From Cellvibrio sp. KY-YJ-3 (GTDB taxonomy: Bacteria; Pseudomonadota; Gammaproteobacteria; Pseudomonadales; Cellvibrionaceae): a DNA stretch of 64,000 nucleotides. Below, piece after piece: positions 8,047-17,000 of this stretch. Location: positions 2,680,001 through 2,744,000 of the forward strand of contig NZ_CP031727.1 in the NCBI RefSeq assembly GCF_008806955.1, given 5' to 3'. Below the pieces are notes generated by a model. The model was not told the DNA's origin, did no database searches, and was given only the letters and a program-made list of their open reading frames with translations. Within the stretch, counting starts at the first letter, position 1; each line of letters begins with the position of its first letter. Both the position numbers and the translations under genes were made by a program.

Positions 8047-10342
8047 ATACCGCGATCGTCTTGATTCTTTAATTGCTGAGTATATAAAACAACCTCTCCC
8101 GCAGTTTGAAGGTTCTAATGGGCAAAAAGCCAATTTTGACGATCGAATTTGGTTTCATATTGATCCCAATACAGGCCGAAAAACCCGATATCTTTGCGGA
8201 CTTCATGGGATAAAAGGCAAAAGTTCGGCTGGAGACAAAGCAGAGTTTGCACTTCCATATCCGTATAACTATCTAATTAAAATTTGGATCATTGAGACCA
8301 CGAACACGTCATTGTCTGTTTCTGCGAAACAATCTCGTGTTTCAATAGCTAGGAAGCTCTTTTCTACTATGACTGGTGAGCTCTGTGCTCAAACTGAATC
8401 GACAATAGTCAGTCGATGCTTGAAAAGTGCTAAGGATGGTGAGCGTTTACGGCCGTTCATTACATTTTGTGTTGATAATGGTCTGATGCAAAATATTTCA
8501 TTTAGCAGTAGTAATGATGATCGTGATAGAACTGGTCATGCAGAATTTGATGCTCGTGTGGAAAAACTTCCAGAAATTGAATCTTTGATTGCTCTGGGAA
8601 GTATTTTTGCAGCAGTTTTTAAAAACGTCAATGCTGATGGACTAAGTGACAAAGAGGTAAATATTAAAGACGCTTGGGTTGCTACCTATGCGTTGTTAGG
8701 TCTGGCAACTCCAAGTCGACTGTCTGCTGAAGTCCCTGTTATGCCGAAGCAAAGGCTGAAAAGTTATTCAGAGGGAGAAGGTGAACCAGTCTATTTCCTC
8801 GATTATAAAGGAAGTAAGGGTTTTAAAGATAGTAAAACGCATGTACTTGGAGCTTTGTCTGAGGAGCTCAAAAAAGCCATCAATTTCTTCTTCACTCTAT
8901 GTGAGCCAGCTAGGATTTTATGCCGCTTTTATGAAAACCCCAAACAAACTCTGAAAGATTTGCTTGGCAGTTTCAAGGTTGAAGAAGAAAGAATAAAACA
9001 TCTACATCTCGATTGTCCCCCCAACCTCTTTACATTGGGTTATGCAATTGGTTTCTATGGGGTCGATGTTAGAATTCAAATCCTGAAAGTCGGAGCCGAA
9101 CTTTCGGGAGCTAATAACTTCACAAGACGTCAATTTTTCGAAGAAAAACCGATTTATTTTCTGACTTTAAATGATAGGTTAAGTACGTCTATTACAAAGG
9201 GTAGCCCGTATTCAAGTCTGCCATATTTGTTCGGTTACGACTCACTCCCTAAGCCATTCAAAAAGGCATTTCCAGACGCGCTGACAGCTACGGTTGGGGA
9301 AGTTCAGGAGTGGTGGCTTTTTTATTTTGTAAAATCGCTAATGCCGAGTTTTCCACTCGCTTATTCAACAGGTGAATCTAGCATCAGGCTTGCAGATGCT
9401 CTATTTTGCATGCAAGGAAATTGGATCTATGGCAGGGTTGAAGGAGGACGTGGTTCTGGTGGAAAGCCATTTCAAATATCTCCGTTTGCGCTAGCTCCAT
9501 TAAGTACGTTGGGAGTGTTAGCTGCACAGAGCCTATCTGATACTAGAAAGCAAACTATTTTTGAAGATTATGGTTTCTCATCCGAGTTAGCTGTTCGCCC
9601 TCATAGTCTTCGCCACTTTGGAAACACCCTTGCTCATCTTAGCGATATTCCGAATGAGCTCATTACAGCTTGGTCGGGTAGGATAAATCCAGAGCAGACG
9701 ACCACCTATATCCATTCCAGTCATGAGGATCGGGCTGATCGAACACGGATTACGTTTAACAGATCTGAAATCGACACACGAGAAATTCGAGTTGTTGCGC
9801 AGGAAAATATTACGCACAAAACGAATCTTCTAGCTTCACTCACCTCAACGGGTGTCTGCACCCAAGACTTGACTACTACACCTTGTGATTATTTAAACGA
9901 TTTTGTCTCTCAGTGCTTCATGTGTTCTGAGGCTTGCCATGTTGCAGGAGATGTTAAAGCAATCGAATTCTTTGAGAAGGATTTTTCGTTTCAAAAGTCG
10001 AGGCTTGAGGCGGTTTCTATTGATATTCGATTATCCGTCTCTCATGCGATGCAGCGGTGGTATGTTATCCATTCACGCAACACATTCATTTTGTCACAAT
10101 TAATCCATCTGATGAAAACCAGTCAAGCCGGTTTTATCATTCGCTACTCGGCTAAAAAATCTGAATTTTATTTGTCTAACCTGCAGACGAGAGAAATTAG
10201 TAATTACCCATGTGTTCTGCCTGATTTTGATGAAGCCTTAAAGTTACTTATGGCGAATCGCTCCGAAGATGAAGTTTCAAACACTAATCCTCAATTACAG
10301 TCATTATTATTAGCTTTTGGGCTATCTGCGGAGGGAGTTTAA
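8036..10342 (+). CDS. ginC: GInt island tyrosine recombinase GinC, very large
   Basis: 768 residues, about twice the size of an ordinary phage integrase. Catalytic residues: Arg228 in TPSRLSAEV, His523 and Arg526 in RPHSLRHFGN, Tyr558 in TTTYIHSS. A second cysteine-rich stretch follows (CDYLNDFVSQCFMCSEAC, around residues 615-640), echoing the one in GinB. About 200 residues precede the first catalytic arginine and probably bind DNA arms. The gene begins inside ginB and ends immediately before the ginD start (TAA then ATG), so all four genes are read as one message. Confidence 0.75.
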   Translation: MLNKYRDRLDSLIAEYIKQPLPQFEGSNGQKANFDDRIWFHIDPNTGRKTRYLCGLHGIKGKSSAGDKAEFALPYPYNYLIKIWIIETTNTSLSVSAKQSRVSIARKLFSTMTGELCAQTESTIVSRCLKSAKDGERLRPFITFCVDNGLMQNISFSSSNDDRDRTGHAEFDARVEKLPEIESLIALGSIFAAVFKNVNADGLSDKEVNIKDAWVATYALLGLATPSRLSAEVPVMPKQRLKSYSEGEGEPVYFLDYKGSKGFKDSKTHVLGALSEELKKAINFFFTLCEPARILCRFYENPKQTLKDLLGSFKVEEERIKHLHLDCPPNLFTLGYAIGFYGVDVRIQILKVGAELSGANNFTRRQFFEEKPIYFLTLNDRLSTSITKGSPYSSLPYLFGYDSLPKPFKKAFPDALTATVGEVQEWWLFYFVKSLMPSFPLAYSTGESSIRLADALFCMQGNWIYGRVEGGRGSGGKPFQISPFALAPLSTLGVLAAQSLSDTRKQTIFEDYGFSSELAVRPHSLRHFGNTLAHLSDIPNELITAWSGRINPEQTTTYIHSSHEDRADRTRITFNRSEIDTREIRVVAQENITHKTNLLASLTSTGVCTQDLTTTPCDYLNDFVSQCFMCSEACHVAGDVKAIEFFEKDFSFQKSRLEAVSIDIRLSVSHAMQRWYVIHSRNTFILSQLIHLMKTSQAGFIIRYSAKKSEFYLSNLQTREISNYPCVLPDFDEALKLLMANRSEDEVSNTNPQLQSLLLAFGLSAEGV

Positions 10343-10753
10343 ATGGCTTTACCGAGAATATCAGCGCAGCAACAGCGCAAAATAGAGGCCGTTCTAACTA
10401 AATGGGTTGGCAAACTTACTTGGGAAGCATTGGTCGAGCGTATCAAGCTTGAATTGGATATTGAAACAACAAGGCAGACATTATGCACATATGCAGGTAT
10501 TAATGTCTGCTTCAAAAAGAAAAAGGCACAGCTTCGGGGTGTAACTCCATCTCTGTACACGGTAGTTACAGCTTCTGATGTTAAATTAGTTGAACAGGTA
10601 GAGCGTTTGAAGGCTGAAATCTCGATCTTGGAAAAAAATAATGCAGAACAGTTACGCCTAATTGAAAGAATATTCGCTAATGCAAAAGCTATTCCGAACT
10701 TAGATCTAAGAGCTCTGATCAAAACGAGGCCAGAGGAAATATTACGTAAATAA
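10343..10753 (+). CDS. ginD: GInt accessory protein GinD, small helical DNA-binding type
   Basis: 136 residues, basic. The N-terminal half looks like a helical DNA-binding fold (LTWEALVERIKLELDIETTR followed by QTLCTYAGI). The C-terminal half is a predicted coiled coil (VEQVERLKAEISILEKNNAE). It has GGAGGGAG just upstream and starts on the base after the ginC stop. GInt islands carry exactly such a small gene after the three recombinases, where it is required for recombination; Tn554-type transposons have a comparable TnpC. Placement and size, more than sequence, support the name. Confidence 0.7.
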   Translation: MALPRISAQQQRKIEAVLTKWVGKLTWEALVERIKLELDIETTRQTLCTYAGINVCFKKKKAQLRGVTPSLYTVVTASDVKLVEQVERLKAEISILEKNNAEQLRLIERIFANAKAIPNLDLRALIKTRPEEILRK

Positions 10754-10954
10754 TTTCTAATTAAACTCTGCTAACACGCGTAATGAAAGGGATGCATAAT
10801 TTTTAAATATAATGTCCCCCGCGAGCACTAACACTTAAGGATTTTCAAGGTAGTGGTGGCAGCCAGTTGGGTTCGTTATTTTAAAACCTGGGTGTGTCAG
10901 ATATAAGCGCGACTTTAATTTTTTAATATCAATCACTTATTTTAAGTGCAAAGC
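10754..10954. other. AT-rich gap between ginD and the helicase gene
   Basis: The two flanking genes converge here. I see an imperfect palindrome (CACTTATTTTAAGTG near 10934) but no convincing terminator, no open frame and no copy of the ttcA junction sequence. Confidence 0.5.
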
Positions 10955-12379
10955 TTATAATGGGCTGCTGGATTCTTGTGCATAAATCCGATTCAATTGC
11001 AGCAACTCTTGCCGAAACCGGCCAAATACATTGATGGTAGTTTCATAGGATTGTGCCAGCACGGAAATATGAATGGGTTTCTCGTCGTTTGTGTTATTTT
11101 GTGCTTCACCTACAGGCATATTTTCAAAAATAATTTCCGTGATTTCTTCGGTATGTGATGGTTCTTGTAGCTTGATGGCTAGAGGCTGCTCATCGTCATG
11201 ATTCGGCATAGTGTCGCGTCTAATAATTGCAGATTCCGGTATTTCTTCTGCGACACGATTTGCGTATTCCGCTAGATTAGGTTCAGCCGGTAGATACAAA
11301 TAACTTTCACCGGGAATATCTCCCATACGTAAAACACGTCCCAATACCTGCCGAAAATGCAATTCTGTTTTAACCCGGGTCAAGTGGCAGCACACACGCA
11401 GCCGTGGAATGTTAGTGCCCTCGCTTACCATTCCTACAGAGATAATCCAGGGCTGGGTGCTGTTTCTAAAGGAATTAATCGTGCCGTGGGCATCTTCGTC
11501 CAAATAGGTGGCGACGCAAGCTCGCTGCCCCAAATGACGTTCCAGTAGCGTTGCAATCTTATTGGCATGTTCTACCGATGCCGCGACGATAAGGCCGCCA
11601 GCATTTTGGTGTAGCTTGCGAATTTGCATCAACTTCTTGGAGGATTTTTTTAACAAATACACAATCAGAGCATCGTTATCAATCAGTTGCTGATAGGAAC
11701 AATCTGATAACTTAAGTAGTTCTGCAAAAGATGAATATCTCTCCGTGGTATCGCCGCGTTTTACGATGATGCGATCATTGTCAACAAGCGTGATGCTGGG
11801 AACTCGACACACATTTTCCTGAATAGCTTGCGCCATTCCATAAATAAAATCACAGCGGATTTTGTTTTGCTGACAATAACTGGATAAAGCGATGGGGATT
11901 CGGTCAGAGCGCCAAGGTGTACCGGTCAAGGCAATGGTATAAGCCGCGCGCCCCTGAATATGTTCGATGATGGTTTGCCCCCAAGCATTGGCATTCTCAA
12001 GATTATCACCCGCACAGTGATGGATCTCATCAAAAATCACCAAAACACGATGTGTTTGGAACAATGCCCAAAAAGCATCTTCCAGGCTCAACATTGATTG
12101 GTAGGTCAATGATTGCCCCTTCGACCCGAGACGGCCATCCATTCGTGAATGAGTATAGGTTTCCAATGCTTGCTGGAAATCGGTAGACACAATGATTGAG
12201 GGAGAAAAACACAGTACCAAATCAACCATGCCTAGCTGTAAAAGCTGCTGCGCTAAGGTTGCCGCCATGACTGTCTTGCCTGCACCTGGGGTGGCAAGGC
12301 ACAGGAAGTGGTTCTCTTCGTTTCTGAATTTCACCAGAGCCTGTTCAACGCACCTGGATTGCCAGCGCCTTAACCTCAT
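10955..12379 (-). CDS. SF2 DEAD/DEAH-type helicase of island cargo
   Basis: Superfamily 2 helicase of 474 residues. Walker A is ATPGAGKT (Lys35), Walker B is DEIH (117-120), and a TGTPWRSDR motif and the arginine-finger segment QVLGRVLRMG (motif VI) follow, so both RecA lobes are complete. The C-terminal hundred residues are not recognised. An ATG at 12379 overlaps the upstream stop codon as ATGA, which decides the start; a longer frame to 12448 exists but lies inside the neighbour. It forms an operon with the 179-residue gene before it, controlled by the divergent XRE regulator. Helicases of this kind are common cargo on integrative elements and may serve defence or element maintenance; nothing here proves either. 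Confidence 0.8.
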   Translation of the reverse strand: MRLRRWQSRCVEQALVKFRNEENHFLCLATPGAGKTVMAATLAQQLLQLGMVDLVLCFSPSIIVSTDFQQALETYTHSRMDGRLGSKGQSLTYQSMLSLEDAFWALFQTHRVLVIFDEIHHCAGDNLENANAWGQTIIEHIQGRAAYTIALTGTPWRSDRIPIALSSYCQQNKIRCDFIYGMAQAIQENVCRVPSITLVDNDRIIVKRGDTTERYSSFAELLKLSDCSYQQLIDNDALIVYLLKKSSKKLMQIRKLHQNAGGLIVAASVEHANKIATLLERHLGQRACVATYLDEDAHGTINSFRNSTQPWIISVGMVSEGTNIPRLRVCCHLTRVKTELHFRQVLGRVLRMGDIPGESYLYLPAEPNLAEYANRVAEEIPESAIIRRDTMPNHDDEQPLAIKLQEPSHTEEITEIIFENMPVGEAQNNTNDEKPIHISVLAQSYETTINVFGRFRQELLQLNRIYAQESSSPL

Positions 12380-12915
12380 TGCGCTAAACCTGTTTCCCTT
12401 GCCAATAAGCTTTCTAATGCTTTCACACGGCCCAGCAGCTTGGAACATTTGTCCCGGGATTGGTTGTAGAGGGGTTGCACATCGTCTCTTAGTTCTGGCA
12501 TCTCACTACATATCGAGTCATATTCTTCCGTTTCGCCCATTGCGGAGAGCATTTCCAATTTATGCCGATTGAGTCGTGCTTGCAGGCTTTGGCGAGGATT
12601 ATCTTTTGGGGCAGTCGCTTTATCATGAGTCGCCAGCGGTGCGACAGTTATTACAGGCGTTCCTCCTGAGACTCTAAACCGAGGGGTTAATCGATACAAA
12701 GGCCAGCCACTCTCCACGACGACACGGGTCAATTCCTCAGTGTTGATAAGGCGCAGCATATTGCGATAAACGAACTGGCGAGCGGCTTTTTTGGAGCCAT
12801 GAAGGCATGCCGGATCGTTCAAATAGGCTTCTGTTAGATCATGCACGGTGAATTCGCGGTTTACCAGAGTTGATAGTGCAGAGAGTAACCCGGACTTAAC
12901 GGTGAGAGATTTCAT
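12376..12915 (-). CDS. Unrecognised partner protein of the helicase
   Basis: I do not recognise this 179-residue protein. It starts MKSLTVKSGLLSAL; residues about 1-75 look like a winged-helix or AT-hook-free helical domain (REFTVHDLTEAYLNDP, KAARQFVYRNMLRL). The middle is low in structure and the end is a coiled coil (SKLLGRVKALESLLARE). ATG 12915 is chosen over an upstream in-frame ATG at 12954 because a good minus-strand promoter (TTGTCT, 17 bases, TAGAAT) places the transcript start between the two. It is translationally coupled to the helicase by an ATGA overlap, so the two products probably act together. Confidence 0.6.
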   Translation of the reverse strand: MKSLTVKSGLLSALSTLVNREFTVHDLTEAYLNDPACLHGSKKAARQFVYRNMLRLINTEELTRVVVESGWPLYRLTPRFRVSGGTPVITVAPLATHDKATAPKDNPRQSLQARLNRHKLEMLSAMGETEEYDSICSEMPELRDDVQPLYNQSRDKCSKLLGRVKALESLLARETGLAQ

Positions 12916-12951
12916 GATAGAGATTGACGCCTCATGTCTCGAATTTCGCGC

Positions 12952-12981
12952 CATTCTATCCTGTCTCTATCATCGAGACAA
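12952..12981. promoter_or_regulatory. XRE operator inside divergent helicase/XRE promoters
   Basis: The palindrome TGTCTC-N7-GAGACA spans 12962-12980 and touches the XRE start codon. It lies between the -35 (TTGTCT) and -10 (TAGAAT, 12957-12952) of a minus-strand promoter with a 17-base spacer. On the plus strand TATCAT (12968-12973) could be the -10 of the XRE gene, which would make that message leaderless. Related half-sites recur at 12914-12923 and 12935-12942. Autorepression is the natural reading. Confidence 0.6.
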
Positions 12982-13244
12982 TGAAATCATCTCCTTACTC
13001 ACCGCATTACGAAAAGCTGAGACTCTGGCTGAAAAAGCAGCGGGAGGCTAGTGGTTTAACACTCCGCGAGGCATCGCTCGCTATGGGACGTCATCACTCC
13101 GTCTTGGGTAAGATGGAGCAAGATCGACGGAAAATCGAAGTGCTTGAATTTGTAAGATATTGTCAGGTACTGGGTGTCGATCCTCATGAAGGGTTGGAGA
13201 TCGTCATTAACTCTCTCAAAGACGAGATTAATAGATCACAATAA
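12981..13244 (+). CDS. XRE-family (Cro/CI-type) regulator
   Basis: A helix-turn-helix protein of 87 residues. The HTH covers about residues 14-60 (LKKQREASGLTLREASLAMG, then HHSVLGKMEQDRRKIEV), followed by a short helical tail that probably dimerises. ATG 12981 is chosen because the HTH domain is complete from there and the operator palindrome ends at base 12980. It is divergent from the helicase operon with only 65 bases between start codons, so it almost certainly controls both directions. Small XRE proteins placed like this control restriction, toxin-antitoxin and defence cassettes. Confidence 0.8.
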   Translation: MKSSPYSPHYEKLRLWLKKQREASGLTLREASLAMGRHHSVLGKMEQDRRKIEVLEFVRYCQVLGVDPHEGLEIVINSLKDEINRSQ

Positions 13245-13314
13245 AAATAGCCTCATCCATCTCCCCGACAAATGATTTACATTGCTTCTCATGATTAACT
13301 CCTTCTAATTGTGA

Positions 13315-13629
13315 CGCACGGATTTACAGTCATCTGCTCTCCTGTTTCGAAAAGCAATCCTGAAAGAAAAAGTAGTTGAATTCCAATTTGATTCATTTGA
13401 TCTTTTTCCAATCAATTGCTGCGAGTTTTCCTCGGATTCATTAGCAAAATCCCTGATTGAAAAAATTGGTTTATCATCTCTGGAAATAGTCGTCGGCGAA
13501 AAACGCTATAAAAAATTACACCGACACGTTTGGTTGAAGCTTGATATAGCTGACATAGATATTACCGCCAACCGATTTTCATCGACAGATAGAGCGGTCT
13601 TTGTTGAGGTGCGCAGCCAGAGGCATTAA
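13315..13629 (+). pseudogene. 104-codon open frame without a start codon, probable gene remnant
   Basis: The frame is open from a stop at 13312 to TAA 13627 and reads like real protein (KEKVVEFQFDSFDLFP, LEIVVGEKRYKKLHRHVWLK, DIDITANRFSSTDRAVFVEV). It has no ATG, GTG or TTG before its first third, and no ribosome-binding site. I do not recognise the family. It is most likely the 3' part of a gene whose front was lost, lying in island cargo after the XRE gene. A non-standard start cannot be excluded. Confidence 0.45.
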
Positions 13630-13950
13630 CAATTTGAAAAAATTAACGTTGAAAACCCTAATCCGAAGTTGACACAACTCAATAGAGACGCAAGAGCTGC
13701 ACTGTTATAGGTTTATAAAAAGATCCTTAACTGCCTCTTGTGAGCATGTCCAATTTAAAAATTCGTCGGTAAATCCTGTACATAAGCGCAGGGGATTGTT
13801 AATGCGGCTAATCCATTTCTGAGTTGTGTTTTCAGGGTTGCGCTACCCAATTTCCGGGCAATTAGTCAAAGGGCGTCCCTCTGCGCGCGCTCAGAACAAG
13901 TTTGTTGTCGGGCATCTTGGGACTTTTTTTGCGACACTCATCCTATCTTA
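13630..13950. other. Gene-free stretch upstream of the large adhesin
   Basis: About 320 bases with no open frame, no tRNA and no clear repeat. It may hold the leader of the next gene; I see nothing else that I can support. Confidence 0.5.
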
Positions 13951-13968
13951 GTGTAAAATGTTAACAAT
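13951..13968 (+). promoter_or_regulatory. TGTTAACA-type operator before the large adhesin gene
   Basis: GTGTAAAATGTTAACAAT, one of the best copies of the palindrome shared across this locus. It lies 71 bases before ATG 14040. TAAAAT within it could be a -10 box, so a bound protein would block the promoter. Confidence 0.65.
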
Positions 13969-14039
13969 GCTGGCGTGTGGTCCAGTCCGGCACGCACATG
14001 CTTGGCCCCGATGTTAGTCCTAAGATAGGTTCGGTATCT

Positions 14040-17000
14040 ATGTCAAGGTCACCGCGTCGTCCTTTAATTGAAGCTCTGGAGCCAAGATTATTGTTCTCTG
14101 CCACCGCAGATATTGCCCTGTTTGACGGTGGTTATGCTGACGTGCAGAGTTTAGCGCAGGCCGCAGAAACGGCGGATCTGGTTAGTATTTACATGCCAGA
14201 CCCACCGTCGATGATGGAGAACCATACTAATGGACTCGACAGTCATGTTGAACCTCAAGCCGATATTGGCCCAATTGCGCAGCCTAATATTACTGCGGTG
14301 GTCTTTGTAGATTCTGGGGTCGCTGACTATCAGGTTTTAGTTGATGATATTCGCACCCACTCAAACGCTAATTCGATGGCGATTATCTATCTTGATCCAC
14401 AAAGCAATGGTATAGAGCAAATTACAGTTGCTCTGGCGCAATATTCTGGTCTACGTGAAGTTCACATTATTTCTCACGGTTCGGCGGGTGCGGTGGAATT
14501 GGGTAAAGCAATCCTTAGCGATAATAGCCTTGTCCAATATGAAGACAACCTAAATGCTTGGGGTAAATCCCTTAGCGCTGACGCCGATATTTTGTTTTAT
14601 GGATGCGATGTTGCTATTCACCCAGCGGGTAAGGCCTTGGTTGAAAAAATTGCTCTCCTAACCGATGCCGATGTGGCAGCAAGTGAAGACTTTACGGGGC
14701 ATTCATCCCTAGACGGCGACTGGGATTTGGAGTACACGGTCGGTAGGATAGAATCGCAGGTTTTAATCAGCTCCGCGATGCAACAATCTTTTGTTGGGGT
14801 AATGGCAACTACGCATTATATTAATATTGAGGGTGGGTCGAGCAGTCAGGCATTTTCAAATGCATCCAACATTGGACAAACGTTTGTTTACGATAGTCCT
14901 GTAGCGACCTATACGGTCAATCAATTCAGCCTGCAATTAAAGCGAGACCCCACTGCAGCAGATCAAAATATCACGCTAGAGTTACGCAGCGGTGACTACA
15001 ATGGCACATGGCTGGGTAACTCTACTGTAAATGTCAGTGCGCTGAGCACCAATTTTGACTGGGTAACTTTCAATCTTGGTGATTTTGTCCTGAATGATAA
15101 TCAGCAATATACCATTCGACTAATTAGCACGGGTTCGGATAGCAAAGTCTTTGCCGCTTATAGCGCAACCAATCTTTGGAATAATTCAGAGCTAGTCGTC
15201 AATGGTGTGGCGAATAGCACCGCCGATTTATCATTATTGGTGTCTTATTACGATGGAGTGAATACACCACCTCAGGGCTTTAATTGGGCGATAGATACAC
15301 CCGAAGATACACCACTTGTATTAACGGCAGCTAATTTTGGTTTTAGTGATCCCGTTGACAAACATAATTTTGCTGGCGTAGTGATCAGTAGTTTACCTGG
15401 CGCCGGTAGCTTGACCTTAACTGGCGTCGGGCAAGTTAGCGTTAATCAATTTATTACCATTGCAGATATCAATGCGGGGAAATTGGTTTTCACGCCAACG
15501 GCAAATGAAAATGCCACGAATTATGCGCAGATCGGTTTTCAAGTGCGCGATGATGGCGGTGGTACAGATACGGATCCGACACCTAACACATTGACCATTG
15601 ATGTGAGCTACGTGAATGATGATCCCGTCAATACAGTTCCGGCGGGGCCGATTACTACAGTAGAAGACACGACTGTTGCTATTTCGGGTGTTAGTATTAG
15701 CGATATCGACGACTACAATCTTTGGGATGTGGAAGTAACCTTAAGTGTTAGTCACGGTGTTTTATCTGTTAGTGGTGGCTCAGCCGCTATTTCAGGTAGT
15801 GGTACCGCCACCGTGGTATTAACCGGCACTATGGCGCAAATTAATGCAACACTTGCCGCTACGCTTAACTACACCCCAGCCAGTAATTTTTTTGGTGCCG
15901 ATGTTTTCACCATAGTGACCAATGATAAAGGTGCAGGTCGTACCGGAGACTTTGATAAAACAGATACAGACACAGTAGCCATCAACGTTACTTCAGTTAA
16001 TGATGCACCTATCGTTGCCAATGCAATTCCCGATCAATCAACCAATGAAGAGTCACTTTACAGTTATACATTTCCAGCCAATACCTTTAACGATGTTGAT
16101 GGCAATACGCTGACCTATACCGCTACTTTATCGGATGGAAATCCACTTCCTGCGTGGCTCAATTTCAATGTGGGTACGCGTACGTTTAGTGGTGTCCCTG
16201 ATGACGGCGATATTGGCACCATCAGTATTAGAGTTACCGCCAACGATGGATTTGGCGGAACAGTAAACGACACCTTTGATTTGACCGTAGTCAATATCAA
16301 TGATTTGCCCTTTGTGAATATTCCGATTCCTAATCAAAGTGCGACTGAAGATGCAGTGTTCAGTTACAGTTTTCCAGCCAATACATTTGGCGACGGTGAT
16401 GTAGGCACTAGTTTTACTTATACTGCGACCCTAGTTGATGGAAACCCATTGCCAGGTTGGTTGAGTTTTGACTCAGCCACGCGCACATTTTCAGGTACGC
16501 CAGCAAATGACGATGTAGGCACTCTCTCGGTAAGAGTCACCGCGAATGATGGTGCAGGGGCAACGGTTTCAGACAATTTTGATATCCTCATCGCGAACAC
16601 CAATGATGCGCCGACGGTGGTAAATCAAATACCGAATCAGAACGCGACCGAAAATTCGCTGTATAACTACACTTTTCCAATCAATACGTTTAATGACCAA
16701 GATGTAGGTGACACGTTAACCTACAGCGCGCAAATTCCCGGTGGGGCGCCATTACCGGCGTGGCTTAGCTTCGATGCGGCAACCCGTACATTCAGTGGTA
16801 TACCCTCCAATGGCGATGTTGGGAATGTCACCATCGAGGTAATTGCAAATGACGGCACCACCACTGTGTCGGATTTTTTTGATTTGCAGGTTCACAACGT
16901 TGGTGCCACCAATGTTAATTACGAATCTTCGGGTGCTGCGACAAACACTCAGTCTATTTCTGCGGGCGTGCCTCTTTTTCAATCGTTTGCACATGACAGC

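Noticed and set aside
5141-10342. RIT (recombinase-in-trio) element or Tn554-type transposon
   Set aside because: Both have linked recombinases, but RIT proteins are smaller and Tn554 has two recombinases plus TnpC. Three large recombinases (415, 553, 768 residues) followed by a small helical gene fit GInt better.
13630-13950. Right end (attR) of the island with the rest of ttcA
   Set aside because: No match to the junction sequence and no TtcA-like reading frame was found in any frame here.
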